Shown: positions 8,957 through 17,511, counted from the first letter of the stretch. The stretch is DNA of 64,000 nt from JBEKCB01 sp052139675 (GCA_052139675.1 JBKQWE010000013.1:1-64000); one strand, 5' to 3'. The notes: generated by a model from the letters alone, not told the origin. Translations and numbers: made by a program.

Positions 8957-9238
8957 ATGAATCTGGAATTGATTCCGCCGGTGTTCGCAGTCCTTTTGTC
9001 GGTCGGCGCGTTCGCCGTCGCATGGATGGTCGGGTTGGCCTCCGACGTGCCGGCCCACGCCATAGCGCTTCGCGCGACGGCCGCCGCGGCGGCGTTCTGG
9101 CTGCTCGGACTGCTCGCGGGAAAGTTCTTCCTCAACTGCGTGTACGCGGCCGTCGGCGAACAGATGGCGCAGCGTCAGGCCAAGAATCAGCAAGGCGGAA
9201 ACGGCAACGGCGCTGCCGCGCGGCGCCCGAAGGCTTGA
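8957..9238 (+). CDS. Small two-helix membrane protein of the flagellar locus
   Basis: 93 residues, unrecognised. AGGTGACC precedes the ATG. Two hydrophobic helices (about 7-27 and 36-60) are followed by a short polar tail rich in Gln, Asn and Gly. It sits between flhA and fliA on the same strand with 30-40 base gaps, where many genomes have flhF/flhG. Neither of those is present here. An export-gate accessory role is possible but rests on position only. Confidence 0.6.
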   Translation: MNLELIPPVFAVLLSVGAFAVAWMVGLASDVPAHAIALRATAAAAAFWLLGLLAGKFFLNCVYAAVGEQMAQRQAKNQQGGNGNGAAARRPKA

Positions 9239-9276
9239 GTGCGAAACGAAACTCCCTGAGTCTGCGGAGGTGAACG

Positions 9277-10092
9277 ATGGGCTCGAAAGCAGCGACTCGC
9301 GCGCAGCATGGCGCGCTCCCGAGAAACGAAGCGCGCGCCGACGCCGTCAACCCCTCCTCGGCAGCCGCCGGCGGGCGCGCGGCGGGCGGGAGCGTCGAAA
9401 ACCTCGTGGAGCGCAATGTGCCGCTGGTCAAGTACGTGCTCAGCAAAGTCGCGCGCAACCTGCCGCCGCACGTGGACCGCGACGACCTGCTCGCGGCCGG
9501 CTTGCTGGGGCTCACCGAGGCTGCGCAGAGGTTCGACGCCGGCCGGAAAGTTCCGTTTCACAGCTATGCGATCCCGCGCATCTGGGGCGCGATGCTCGAC
9601 GAACTGCGCCGCTATGACTGGCTCTCCTCGGACCTGCGCGGCCAGGTGAAGCGCCTCCGGAAGAGCGTGGACGACGCGCGGCAAACGGGCCAGGCGGCGA
9701 CCGCGGAGGAACTGGCCGAGGGTCTCCACGTATCGGCGGCTCGGCTGACGTGGCTCCTCGCGCTGTCGAAGGCGGATCACCGGAGCTCCAGCGAAGGGCA
9801 GACGCTGAACGCGGAAGTCAGCCTTCTCTCCTCCGAGCTGGGCCTGCGCGCGCCTCGGAATCCGTATGAGCAGGCCGAATTCACCGACCAGAAACGCGTC
9901 CTGGCCGAGGCGATCCGAAACTTGCCGGAGCGCGAAGGCCAGGTCATCGTCCTGCGCTATCACGAGAACCTGATGCTGCAGGAAATCGGCAAAGTGCTCG
10001 ACGTGACCGCGTCGCGCGCATGCCAGCTCCACACGCAGGCCCTCCAGCGGCTCAAGCGCAGCCTGAGCCGCGCCGGGGTCAGTTCGCCCTGA
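9277..10092 (+). CDS. fliA: RNA polymerase sigma factor for flagellar operons (FliA/WhiG family)
   Basis: 271 residues. After a low-complexity N-terminus of about 45 residues, region 2 is clear (NVPLVKYVLSKVARNLPPHV, DRDDLLAAGLLGLTEAAQRF, KVPFHSYAIPRIWGAMLDEL). Region 3 follows, then region 4 (LPEREGQVIVLRYHENLM, LQEIGKVLDVTASRACQLH). Sigma-28 factors direct late flagellar and chemotaxis genes. No anti-sigma factor flgM is visible nearby. Matches to its usual promoter are seen at 10425-10451 and 23669-23695. Confidence 0.93.
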   Translation: MGSKAATRAQHGALPRNEARADAVNPSSAAAGGRAAGGSVENLVERNVPLVKYVLSKVARNLPPHVDRDDLLAAGLLGLTEAAQRFDAGRKVPFHSYAIPRIWGAMLDELRRYDWLSSDLRGQVKRLRKSVDDARQTGQAATAEELAEGLHVSAARLTWLLALSKADHRSSSEGQTLNAEVSLLSSELGLRAPRNPYEQAEFTDQKRVLAEAIRNLPEREGQVIVLRYHENLMLQEIGKVLDVTASRACQLHTQALQRLKRSLSRAGVSSP

Positions 10093-10112
10093 GCGGAGTT
10101 TGCGAGGTTGCC

Positions 10113-10370
10113 ATGGACGGCGATATTTCGATTCCGAGGAACCTGCAGGCCGACCGCGTCGTCGCCCCGGCGGCGAAACGGGAACGGGGTTCCGGCAACC
10201 CGCGCCGCTTCGAGGCGCAGCTCTCGAAAGAGCGGAAATCTTCTGAGGATCCCGATCACAAGGCCGAGGCCGAAGAACAACCCGCCGATGCCAGGGAAGA
10301 GACGCAACCCGAATCCACCGCCTCACCCGCTGCGGCCGCCGACGGCGGATTGCTGGACTTCGAGGCCTGA
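10113..10370 (+). CDS. Small hydrophilic protein downstream of fliA
   Basis: 85 residues, unrecognised. It begins MDGDISIPRNLQADRVV, is rich in Lys, Arg, Glu and Ala, has no membrane segment, and ends in an acidic tail (LLDFEA). It follows fliA by 20 bases on the same strand. It could be a small flagellar regulator, but no known anti-sigma motif was seen. The start is the first in-frame ATG outside fliA. Confidence 0.45.
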   Translation: MDGDISIPRNLQADRVVAPAAKRERGSGNPRRFEAQLSKERKSSEDPDHKAEAEEQPADAREETQPESTASPAAAADGGLLDFEA

Positions 10371-10424
10371 GAGCGGCGCCCCTTGCGCTTTTTGCGGGTC
10401 GCCCCGGAATTCCCCGCCCTCTGC

Positions 10425-10451
10425 TAAAGTTCATTGCCTTCTCCACGAATA
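10425..10451 (+). promoter_or_regulatory. Possible FliA-type promoter
   Basis: TAAAGTTC (7 of 8 matches to the sigma-28 -35 element TAAAGTTT) is followed after 11 bases by CACGAATA, a weak match to GCCGATAA. It lies about 95 bases before the HD-GYP response regulator gene and just downstream of the fliA operon. The -10 half is poor, so the call is tentative. Confidence 0.3.
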
Positions 10452-10543
10452 TCCCATTAGCCGGGTTGCTGCGATCTCCTGTGACGCAACGGCGGTGATC
10501 ATCCAGGACGTGGAGACTTCATATCGAAAAGGCGGCCGGAATC

Positions 10544-12481
10544 ATGCTGCAGCTTCCCAGATCGGCATCGGAGCGCAAGAACGGACTTTGGCACATACTG
10601 GTCGTGGATCATGAGGCGGACACCTCGGAGCACTGCATCTCGGCGCTGAAGGAGGCCGGTTACGCCGTGCGCGCGGCCCAGTCGGGCGCCGAGGCGCTCG
10701 AACTGATGCGCGAGCGCGCCTCCGACCTCGTCCTGACCGAGATGGCCATGCCGCGGATGGACGGCATGCAGCTCCTGGCGAACCTCAAGGAGATGTATCC
10801 GGACACCTGCGTCGTGGTGATGTCCTCCGGCGGGACGATCGGCGACGCCATGGAGGCCATGCGCCGCGGCGCCGCCGATTTCATACCCCTGCCGTTCGAG
10901 GCGCGCGCCCTGCAGCGAACCGTCGCCTCCTGCCTTGGCGCCATCAACTCGCAGCGCTGCGGCGTATTCCTGAACGAGACCTCCGCGCTGCTGGAGCTGG
11001 CGCGGAACCTGTCGAAAACCACCGACCCGCACGCCTTGCCCCAGAAGGCCCTCGAACTGGCCTGCCGGAACTTCGGCGCGGAGAGCGGCATCCTCTTCCA
11101 CTATGAGCCGGCGCAGGAGACGCTTTCCGTCGCGGCGCATTCCGGCCGCTCCCTGTCGCGGCGGTGCCGCACCGATTCGCTGACCGAGCAGTGCCTGGAA
11201 GCCCTCCGGCGGAAAACTGTTCTCCTCGACGCCGACGTCCCGTCCGGCGACTGCTACGCTTTCATGCCGCTGTTCGTGTCCGACCGTCCGCTCGGCGCCC
11301 TGTGCCTGCGCCGAGCGGACGGCCCGGGGTTCCAGGAGAATTCCATCGAGTTGATGGAGATGTTCTCCGCGCACCTGGCAGTGACCCTCGAGAGCGCCCG
11401 GCTCTACGAGACCGCCGCCGAGCAGGTGGCCGAGCTGGAGGAACTGGTCACGGTCAGCCGCAGCCTTTCGCTCAACGCGGACCGCGACCGGATGTGCCGG
11501 CAGCTCCTCAGCAGTGCGGCGCGCCTGACCGCCGCCGAGATCTGCGCCGTGCTGCTGGTGACGGAGAACGCGCCCGAACTCCGGACCTCGCCGGCCATCC
11601 CTGCGGGCTCGCCGATTCTCGAAGCGATCCAGGGCAAGATGGCGGCGTCGCTGGGCGTGGACGGCGCCGCCGAGGCGGGAGCGCTTTCGCCCGTGGCGCT
11701 GACGCCCGGCCGCTTTGCGTTTGAGGCGCACCGCGCGCTGGTCTCCTGCCTGAGCGCGCCCCTGATCGCCGGCGAAAAACCGTTCGGCCTCGTGGCGGCG
11801 TTCTCCTCCAAGCCGCACGCCTTCTCCGCCGAGGACGCGAGGAGGCTCTCGGCCCTGGCCGAAGGCGCTTCCGCGGCCGCCGACAACGCCGAGGCGCTCT
11901 CGCGCATCTCCCGCGCGTACCAGGAGACCCTGGAATTCTTCGCCGGCATGGTGGAAGCGCGCAGCCCGGATACGCATGGCCATTCGCGCCAGGTCCGCAC
12001 CTACGCCGGAGAGCTCGCGCGCACGCTGAACGTCGCCTCGAGGGACATCTTCGTCGTCGAGGACGCGGCCCTCCTGCATGACGTGGGGAAAATCTGCATC
12101 CCGGACACGCTGCTCTGCAAGCCCGGCCCGCTGACCGTGGAGGAGTCCGGGATCGTGGCGGCGCATCCGGTGATCGGCGCGGACATGTTCGGGCGCACGG
12201 TCCACCTGCGCGAACTCGCCCCCATCGTCCGCCATCACCATGAGCGCTTCGACGGCCAGGGATACCCGGACCGCCTCTGCGGCGAGGCGATCCCGCTCGG
12301 GGCGCGCATCGTGGCCATCTGCGACATGTTCGACGCGTTGGTTTCCCACCGCATCTACCGCGCGGCGATGGATTTCGCCGCGGCCCGGAGCCTGATGGCC
12401 GAGTGGGCCGGATCGCGCTGCGACCCCGCCCTGGTCAGCGCGTTCCTGGGCCTGAGCCTGGAGAAAATGACCGAGCACTGA
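10544..12481 (+). CDS. Degenerate receiver-GAF-GAF-HD-GYP protein
   Basis: 645 residues. A receiver domain (about 18-135) is followed by two GAF-like sensor domains (about 150-290 and 300-430) and an HD-GYP phosphodiesterase domain (about 455-640) with HDVGK, a VRHHHERFDGQGYP stretch and CDMFDALVSHR, all intact. The enzyme should hydrolyse c-di-GMP. In the receiver, the phospho-acceptor position reads LVLTEMAMPRMDG, so Asp is replaced by Glu. The conserved Lys is replaced in FIPLPF, and the acidic pocket reads DHE. Classical phosphorylation is therefore unlikely, and Glu could mimic the phosphorylated state. The gene stands alone before the GGDEF gene. Confidence 0.9.
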   Translation: MLQLPRSASERKNGLWHILVVDHEADTSEHCISALKEAGYAVRAAQSGAEALELMRERASDLVLTEMAMPRMDGMQLLANLKEMYPDTCVVVMSSGGTIGDAMEAMRRGAADFIPLPFEARALQRTVASCLGAINSQRCGVFLNETSALLELARNLSKTTDPHALPQKALELACRNFGAESGILFHYEPAQETLSVAAHSGRSLSRRCRTDSLTEQCLEALRRKTVLLDADVPSGDCYAFMPLFVSDRPLGALCLRRADGPGFQENSIELMEMFSAHLAVTLESARLYETAAEQVAELEELVTVSRSLSLNADRDRMCRQLLSSAARLTAAEICAVLLVTENAPELRTSPAIPAGSPILEAIQGKMAASLGVDGAAEAGALSPVALTPGRFAFEAHRALVSCLSAPLIAGEKPFGLVAAFSSKPHAFSAEDARRLSALAEGASAAADNAEALSRISRAYQETLEFFAGMVEARSPDTHGHSRQVRTYAGELARTLNVASRDIFVVEDAALLHDVGKICIPDTLLCKPGPLTVEESGIVAAHPVIGADMFGRTVHLRELAPIVRHHHERFDGQGYPDRLCGEAIPLGARIVAICDMFDALVSHRIYRAAMDFAAARSLMAEWAGSRCDPALVSAFLGLSLEKMTEH

Positions 12482-12515
12482 TCCGCGCGCCGCGCACGTC
12501 CGGCGATAATCTTTC

Positions 12516-12544
12516 TTGACGGTTGACGGCGGCGGCGGTATATT
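12516..12544 (+). promoter_or_regulatory. Sigma-70-type promoter for the PAS-GGDEF gene
   Basis: TTGACG (12516-12521) and TATATT (12539-12544) are separated by exactly 17 bases. A second TTGACG overlaps at 12523. The -10 element ends 49 bases before the chosen ATG at 12594. Confidence 0.65.
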
Positions 12545-12593
12545 GACGCCCGCAACGACTTCATGCCGGGACCCTCAGGAAGCGGGCGGTCGA

Positions 12594-13631
12594 ATGGCGG
12601 ACGACTCGGCCGTTACTATCGAGGCTCTTCAAGGTCAGAACGCGCTCCTTCGGCAAATCCTCGAAGGCGCGATGGACTCCATCCTGACGGTGGACGAGCG
12701 CGGCCGGACGGCGCTCATCAACGCCACCGCGTCGCGCGCTTTCGGATACTCGCCTGACGAGTTCCACCAGTTGACCGCGGCCGCGCTTTTTCCTCCGAAG
12801 GGGCCCGAAGGCGCGGAGCAGGAGGTGGTCCGGGCGCTCGCGAGCCGTAAGACCTGGTTCGGCGAAGGCGTCGCCCGGCGGAAGGACGGCTCGACCTTCC
12901 CGGTGCTGCTGCTCCTCTCGTGCGCCGAGTTCGGCAAGGTCACAGGCCAGGTCGCGCGGCCGGAAGACGGTTCCGGCAGAGCCGGCGCCTATTCCATCCT
13001 TCACGTCCGCGATATGGCCGAGCAGCAGCGGCTGGTGGACCGGCTGAAGTACCTTTCGATCACCGACGACCTGACCGGCATCTACAACGTCCGTTACTTC
13101 TGGGCGCGGCTGCGGTACGAATACGTCCGGAGCGTCCGTTACGCGCAGCCGCTCGCCTGCCTCATGGCGGACCTGGACCGGTTCAAGGACGTGAATGACA
13201 AGTACGGCCACCGCACGGGCGACGAGGTTTTGCAGCGGGTGGCCAAGACGATGTTCTCCAGCGTGCGCGAAGTGGATATCCTGGCGCGATACGGCGGCGA
13301 GGAGTTCGGCATCATCCTGCCGAATACCGGCGCGGCCGGCGCGCTCAAGTGCGCCGAGAACGTCCGCAACGCCGTGGCCGCCTCCGGCTTCCGCAACGCC
13401 CAGGCGGAAATCCGCGTCACCGTGAGCATCGGGGCGGCGGTCCTGACGCCGGAGGTGCCGAGCGAGGAACAACTGGCCGTGCGCGCCGATGAAGGGCTCA
13501 TTTGTGCCAAACGGCAGGGCCGCAACCGCGTCTGCCTCTGGTCCCCCGCCGCGTCCGACGCCGGCATTCACTCTCCGCCGGCGCTTACCACGAAGGGCAC
13601 GAAGGGCGCGAAGAAAGACCGGGAGTTTTAG
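12594..13631 (+). CDS. PAS-GGDEF diguanylate cyclase
   Basis: 345 residues from the ATG at 12594 (AGGAAG upstream, downstream of a good promoter). A PAS domain spans about residues 15-130 (ILTVDERGRTALINATASRAFGYSPDE). The GGDEF domain spans about 165-325 with the active-site loop RYGGEEFGIILP. The inhibitory site RxxD (REVD) sits five residues before GGEEF, so product inhibition is expected. It makes c-di-GMP from two GTP. The last residues (TKGTKGAKKDREF) are encoded by an intergenic repeat (ACGAAGGGCACGAAGG), so the native C-terminus has probably been extended. Confidence 0.92.
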   Translation: MADDSAVTIEALQGQNALLRQILEGAMDSILTVDERGRTALINATASRAFGYSPDEFHQLTAAALFPPKGPEGAEQEVVRALASRKTWFGEGVARRKDGSTFPVLLLLSCAEFGKVTGQVARPEDGSGRAGAYSILHVRDMAEQQRLVDRLKYLSITDDLTGIYNVRYFWARLRYEYVRSVRYAQPLACLMADLDRFKDVNDKYGHRTGDEVLQRVAKTMFSSVREVDILARYGGEEFGIILPNTGAAGALKCAENVRNAVAASGFRNAQAEIRVTVSIGAAVLTPEVPSEEQLAVRADEGLICAKRQGRNRVCLWSPAASDAGIHSPPALTTKGTKGAKKDREF

Positions 13632-13635
13632 CGCG

Positions 13636-13740
13636 TTTCAACTCCGCCCGTCGTGAGCCTCGTGGTGAGACATCGTTTTAACAAACGCGACGCCGAATCT
13701 CACCACGACGACACGACGGTCACGACGGACGGAGTTGAAA
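13636..13740. repeat. Long inverted repeat between convergent genes
   Basis: The left arm at 13636-13670 and the right arm at 13698-13740 are near-complementary. Both start or end with TTTCAACTCCG/CGGAGTTGAAA and share CGTGGTGAGA/TCTCACCACG. It lies in the 114-base gap between two convergent genes and could end transcription from both sides. Sequence of the ACCACGAAGG/ACGACGG type also spills into both flanking genes. Confidence 0.65.
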
Positions 13741-13745
13741 TGGAT

Positions 13746-15176
13746 TCAGTCTCTTGGCCGTACGTCGTGCTCGCCGTGTCGTCGTGGTGAGGTCGCCGTC
13801 TCGTGGTATCTGTGGCCGTGCTCGCGGCGGAAGGCGGCGTAGGTCTTGCGGTCCAGCCGCAAGTTGCTCCGGTAGGAGAAGTTGGCCACCGTGGTGACGA
13901 ACGGCTTGCGCCATCGCACCAGGTTGCCCCATATCCGGGCCAGGATGTGGCCGACGGAATAGAATTTCTCGCCGCAGCGGAGCATCTCGCCAATGCTCTC
14001 ATCCAGCGACAAATGGGTGTAGCGGGCCATCGGAAAGGTCAGCGTGTAGTATTGCCAATCGTGCGGAAAGGTGTCGAGGGTCACGCGGTCTTCGGCCTTC
14101 ATCTTGTCCCACAGGCGAGTGCCGGGCAGGGGCGTCAGGAACAGGACGTTGACGTTGTCCACGCCGTACTCGGCGGCCACCTCCGCGATACGATTGCCGA
14201 TTCCCGGTTGGTCGACGTCCAGACCGATGATGAAGGACCCCACGATCTGTATCTTGTGCCGCTGAATTCGCCTCACCGACGCGGGAAAGTCGCGGCCGCG
14301 CAATAGGTTGAACTTCTTGCCGAGTTCCCGCAGCCCTTCCGGCGACAAGGTCTCGAAGCCGATGAACACGCCTCTGCAGCCCGCTTTCGCCGCGAGGGCC
14401 AGCATTTCTTCGTCGTCGGCAAAATTGATCGTCGCCTGCGCAATCCATTCCTTGCGCAGGTCCGCCCGGATCATGGCGCGGAACAGGTCCTTGGCCCGCG
14501 CAATGTGATCGGCGCTGATGCCGATGAGATTGTCATCCACGACGAGCACGCGTTTCTCCCGGATCGTCTGGAACTCTCGGATCACGTCGGCGATGGGGCG
14601 CTGGCGGTAATGAGTGCCGTTGAACGCCGAGACGCTGCAGAAGTTGCAGTTGAGCGGACAGCCGCGGGTGGTCTGGATCGCGCCGAGGGCGTATCCGGCC
14701 TCCAGGAGATCGTGCCGGGCGGGCGCGATCCCGGCGATGTCGGCCAGTCCGCCCTCATACCGGCGCTGGAGCGCGCCGCGCCGGGCATCCTCCAGGACCT
14801 GCCCCCAGACTTTTTCCGCTTCGCCCGTAACGACCGCGTCCACGCGCTCGAGAGCTTCATCGAGGCACATCGTGGCGTGAATGCCGCCCATGACGACCGG
14901 CACGCCCAGTCGCCGGAAATGCGCGGCCACCTCGTACGCGCGGCAGGCCTGCGAGGTGAAGGCCGTAATGCCCACCAGGTCCGGCCGCGGCAGCGCATCG
15001 TAGTCCGGCGCGCCCAGGTTCTCGTCGAGGATAGTGACCTCCCAGTCCGGCGGAGTCAGCCCGGCGAGGGTCATCAGGCTCAGCGGCTTCCACACGCGGT
15101 ACCGGTTCCAGCGGCTCTCCCGGACGTGTACGATGCTGACCAGCGGATTGGACGGATTGATGAGCAACAGGCGCAT
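13746..15176 (-). CDS. B12-binding radical SAM protein
   Basis: 476 residues from the ATG at 15176 (MRLLLINPSNP). An N-terminal cobalamin-binding domain (about 1-150: DLVGITAFTSQACRAYEV, VVMGGIHATMC) precedes the radical SAM domain with the 4Fe-4S motif CPLNCNFC at about residue 182. A C-terminal extension with FYSVGHILARIW follows. The layout resembles the B12-radical SAM methylases that include hopanoid C2/C3 methylases, but the substrate cannot be told from sequence. The C-terminal residues after about 455 run into repeat DNA (SPRRHGEHDVRPRD). No biosynthetic neighbours are present. Confidence 0.85.
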   Translation of the reverse strand: MRLLLINPSNPLVSIVHVRESRWNRYRVWKPLSLMTLAGLTPPDWEVTILDENLGAPDYDALPRPDLVGITAFTSQACRAYEVAAHFRRLGVPVVMGGIHATMCLDEALERVDAVVTGEAEKVWGQVLEDARRGALQRRYEGGLADIAGIAPARHDLLEAGYALGAIQTTRGCPLNCNFCSVSAFNGTHYRQRPIADVIREFQTIREKRVLVVDDNLIGISADHIARAKDLFRAMIRADLRKEWIAQATINFADDEEMLALAAKAGCRGVFIGFETLSPEGLRELGKKFNLLRGRDFPASVRRIQRHKIQIVGSFIIGLDVDQPGIGNRIAEVAAEYGVDNVNVLFLTPLPGTRLWDKMKAEDRVTLDTFPHDWQYYTLTFPMARYTHLSLDESIGEMLRCGEKFYSVGHILARIWGNLVRWRKPFVTTVANFSYRSNLRLDRKTYAAFRREHGHRYHETATSPRRHGEHDVRPRD

Positions 15177-15570
15177 GGATTGGTTTTCCGTAGGAATTTG
15201 ATTGGAGTTGTGTGAAGAATCCGACTTGCAGCGGCTTCTTCCCCTCCATAACCATTCTACCTTATCGGCGGGCTGAAGAACAACGTGCATGCAGCGAAAG
15301 CGGCATGGCACGTCTGCTCGGTCAAAAGGTTGGCACGGCCCCGATTCTAACGGAGGACAGGCGGATTAGAAACTCGTTCCGTGGGGAGCGCAAGACATTT
15401 GTCATAAGCGGCGTACGGGTTGCCATTTGCAGACGTATCTTGCTGAGGGGCAGCGAGTTGTGAGCCTCGGCGAAGTGTCGGCGAGTGACGCGGAGAGACG
15501 GCTGAAAACGTCCAATTCTGCAAAGTGTCATATCACAATCGTATCACGAACAATATGAGGTGTGGTGCGT
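15177..15570. other. Intergenic spacer, no gene seen
   Basis: A 394-base spacer between two minus-strand genes. It contains the leader of the radical SAM gene (a TAGAAT-like -10 on the minus strand at 15261-15266 without a convincing -35). The half toward 15570 is AT-richer and belongs with the island that follows. No conserved open frame or hairpin was found. Confidence 0.5.
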
Positions 15571-16260
15571 TCACCGCGGCATTTCCTTCGTCGCCTTGGC
15601 TTCACGAACCAATTCCTGCTGCGTACATTTTACGAACGTGCTGACTTGTGCTGTGAGCACCGAAAACGTCGGAAGATTATAGTATTTGACAATGGGGCTA
15701 CCGTTTTCATCCCGTGCCATTGTTCGGTGGATCTTGTAGTTGAATTTGCCAGCAAGGTGATTCCACATCGATTTGGCCGCGTGCTTCCATGTGCCGAGCC
15801 GCCAGCGCTTCGCAATATATCCCTGAGAATACAACGAGAGACACGCAAACTGCTTGGCTGGGTCTTTCAGCATCAGCAGTATGGCTTTAGAGTGCGGGTC
15901 TAGTTGATAAGATTTGAAGCCAAACTCGGCTAACATTCCCTTCGCGAACTCCCCGGAAACTGCGCGCTTGCCTTGGGTGAGGGGAACTGGAATGTTCACA
16001 GTCCCATGGCCACTAGGGGCCATGAATTCCAAGGACAGGCTAACGTCATGCAGTGAAATGCCCGTGTTCTTGATAATCAAGGTAAATGTGTTAAATGGCT
16101 TGCGTTGGTTCTCATCGAGGGAGTGCGTGGTCGTGGTGCCACAATGCTGTATCTTGAGCATGACTTCATTGGCTCGCCGAGCTTCCCGAAGCGCAATATA
16201 CAGGGCGACGACGGCGACTGCGCCGGAGAGCGGGTCCAGTCCGGATATGTCAATGTTCAT
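15571..16260 (-). CDS. Unknown membrane-anchored protein paired with TIR-like gene
   Basis: 229 residues, unrecognised. A single N-terminal hydrophobic helix (SGAVAVVALYIALREARRANE, about residues 12-30) is followed by a soluble region with a beta-rich stretch (FTLIIKNTGISLHDVSLSLEF) and a basic C-terminal third. It is 63 bases downstream of the TIR-like gene on the same strand, so the two probably share the promoter at 17185. Base composition is visibly AT-richer than the surrounding genes, which suggests horizontal transfer. A sensor or effector role beside the TIR protein is inference only. Confidence 0.6.
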   Translation of the reverse strand: MNIDISGLDPLSGAVAVVALYIALREARRANEVMLKIQHCGTTTTHSLDENQRKPFNTFTLIIKNTGISLHDVSLSLEFMAPSGHGTVNIPVPLTQGKRAVSGEFAKGMLAEFGFKSYQLDPHSKAILLMLKDPAKQFACLSLYSQGYIAKRWRLGTWKHAAKSMWNHLAGKFNYKIHRTMARDENGSPIVKYYNLPTFSVLTAQVSTFVKCTQQELVREAKATKEMPR

Positions 16261-16323
16261 TGAGCGTTTCCTGTAGACTCGACGGCGCGCAATAGGAAGT
16301 CGGCTACGCTGAGAACAGCGACT

Positions 16324-17115
16324 TCAGATTGCTTTGTTCATGTCGACGGGAAGCCCTGCGGCTTTGAGTTCCTTGGCAAGTTTGAGCTTCCACGCTCCCT
16401 CGGCGTCTATCTTGACGTAGTCAACGCCGCGATAATCGGAAGGTAGTTCTACACTCTCGTCATACAGAGCCGCGACATTTGGCCTGCCGAGCTTGCCCAA
16501 GAAGTACCCGAGTTCGAGGACTACGTTCTGTCGAGCGCGCGGGTGGAGCTCGTCTCCCTTTTTGGCGGCACGCCCGATATCGTCCGGCGTGAGCAACACT
16601 ATCGCAAAAGGAACGTCGCTATTGGATTCGAGCTTCTCAATGACGGTCTGACCCTTGCCTGGTACTTCGAAGAGAATGACCGGCTTGATGTCGAGTTTTT
16701 CGACGAATCGGGCGACTTGCTGTAGCAAGGCTTGGTCGTGACCGTGGACAATAAAGAGGGCTCTGGTTGCTGCGGTTCTGTCTGAATCTTGCTTTGGCAC
16801 AACCGCTGCTTCTGCCGGGCCAGCTGACTGGCGTTGCGCGATCGCCAGAGCGGCTTTGAGGACACCGAGGACTCGCGCAAGTGAGGAATCGTAGAAGTAT
16901 GATCCCTTCTTGTCACTATCGATTTCCTTAAGCAGTGGCTGCGCTTGCTTGCCGAGTTCATTGATAGCACTTATTGCCTGTAGTCGCCACGAAACATAGT
17001 CAGGTTGCATGTTACCATTGTATCCCCGCACGAGGCTGCCGGCATGTGGCAAAAGCTCTTTGCCGCGTTCGACGAGTTCTTTCAGGGTGTCGACCAAAGA
17101 CATCGCGTACCTCAC
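16324..17115 (-). CDS. TIR-like nucleotide-binding protein (Cap12/Pycsar-TIR type)
   Basis: 263 residues (or 259 if the Met at 17103 is used). A helical N-terminal region of about 110 residues precedes a TIR-like domain (about 117-250): ALFIVHGHD, then VEKLDIKPVILFEVPGKGQTVIEKLE, then FAIVLLTPDDIG, ARQNVVLELGYFLGKLGR and VAALYDESVELPSDYRGV. This pattern belongs to the predicted nucleotide-binding TIR family (PF10137) found in CBASS Cap12 and Pycsar TIR effectors, where it degrades NAD. The Glu in VVLELGYF is the expected active-site position. No cyclase gene is adjacent. The gene is AT-richer than its surroundings and heads a two-gene unit. Confidence 0.8.
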   Translation of the reverse strand: MRYAMSLVDTLKELVERGKELLPHAGSLVRGYNGNMQPDYVSWRLQAISAINELGKQAQPLLKEIDSDKKGSYFYDSSLARVLGVLKAALAIAQRQSAGPAEAAVVPKQDSDRTAATRALFIVHGHDQALLQQVARFVEKLDIKPVILFEVPGKGQTVIEKLESNSDVPFAIVLLTPDDIGRAAKKGDELHPRARQNVVLELGYFLGKLGRPNVAALYDESVELPSDYRGVDYVKIDAEGAWKLKLAKELKAAGLPVDMNKAI

Positions 17116-17184
17116 GGCCTTTTGGCGTTTGGCTGGCCTGTCAGCGCTCGTATCGAATGCCGCGTGCTTCTTGGCGTCGGCACC

Positions 17185-17212
17185 ATTATCGTACCTGCCT
17201 CGCCCATGTCAA
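17185..17212 (-). promoter_or_regulatory. Sigma-70 promoter of the TIR-like unit
   Basis: On the minus strand a perfect TTGACA (17207-17212) is followed after 16 bases by GATAAT (17185-17190), 70 bases before the TIR-like start codon. Confidence 0.65.
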
Positions 17213-17511
17213 GCCAGTTCTGCCGGTCGCCGTTGCTGTGGGGTGGCAGCTCTGCCGTTGTAGGGGCTGGGTAATGGGGAGTGAGCCTGGTTTCGGGGCC
17301 GTCAAGATGAAGTATCCTGACCCGCCGCCAGAGGCAGAGCCGGAAGCCGTCCGCGCACAAAGTGCTAAGAAAGTCCGGTAACTGACTTACCTTTCCGCTG
17401 GCATTCTACGCAGTTTTTGCCCGCCATTACTCGTTCCCTGCATGAAACTGAATTACATTTTGAATTCCCGCCCTGGCGCCTTATCTTCACTGCGCTCAGT
17501 CTTAATCCTCA
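17213..17511. other. Spacer with no gene recognised
   Basis: About 300 bases between the TIR promoter and a gene remnant. There are no open frames with family features and no strong hairpin. The composition drifts from GC-rich to mixed. Confidence 0.45.

Noticed and set aside
7013..9193. 726-residue open frame on the minus strand across flhA
   Set aside because: It lies antisense to a well-conserved flhA, has the Arg/His/Gln/Asp-rich composition of a GC-rich shadow frame and shows no family motif.
10499..12478. 659-residue open frame on the minus strand
   Set aside because: Antisense to the HD-GYP protein whose motifs are intact, so it is a GC-rich shadow.
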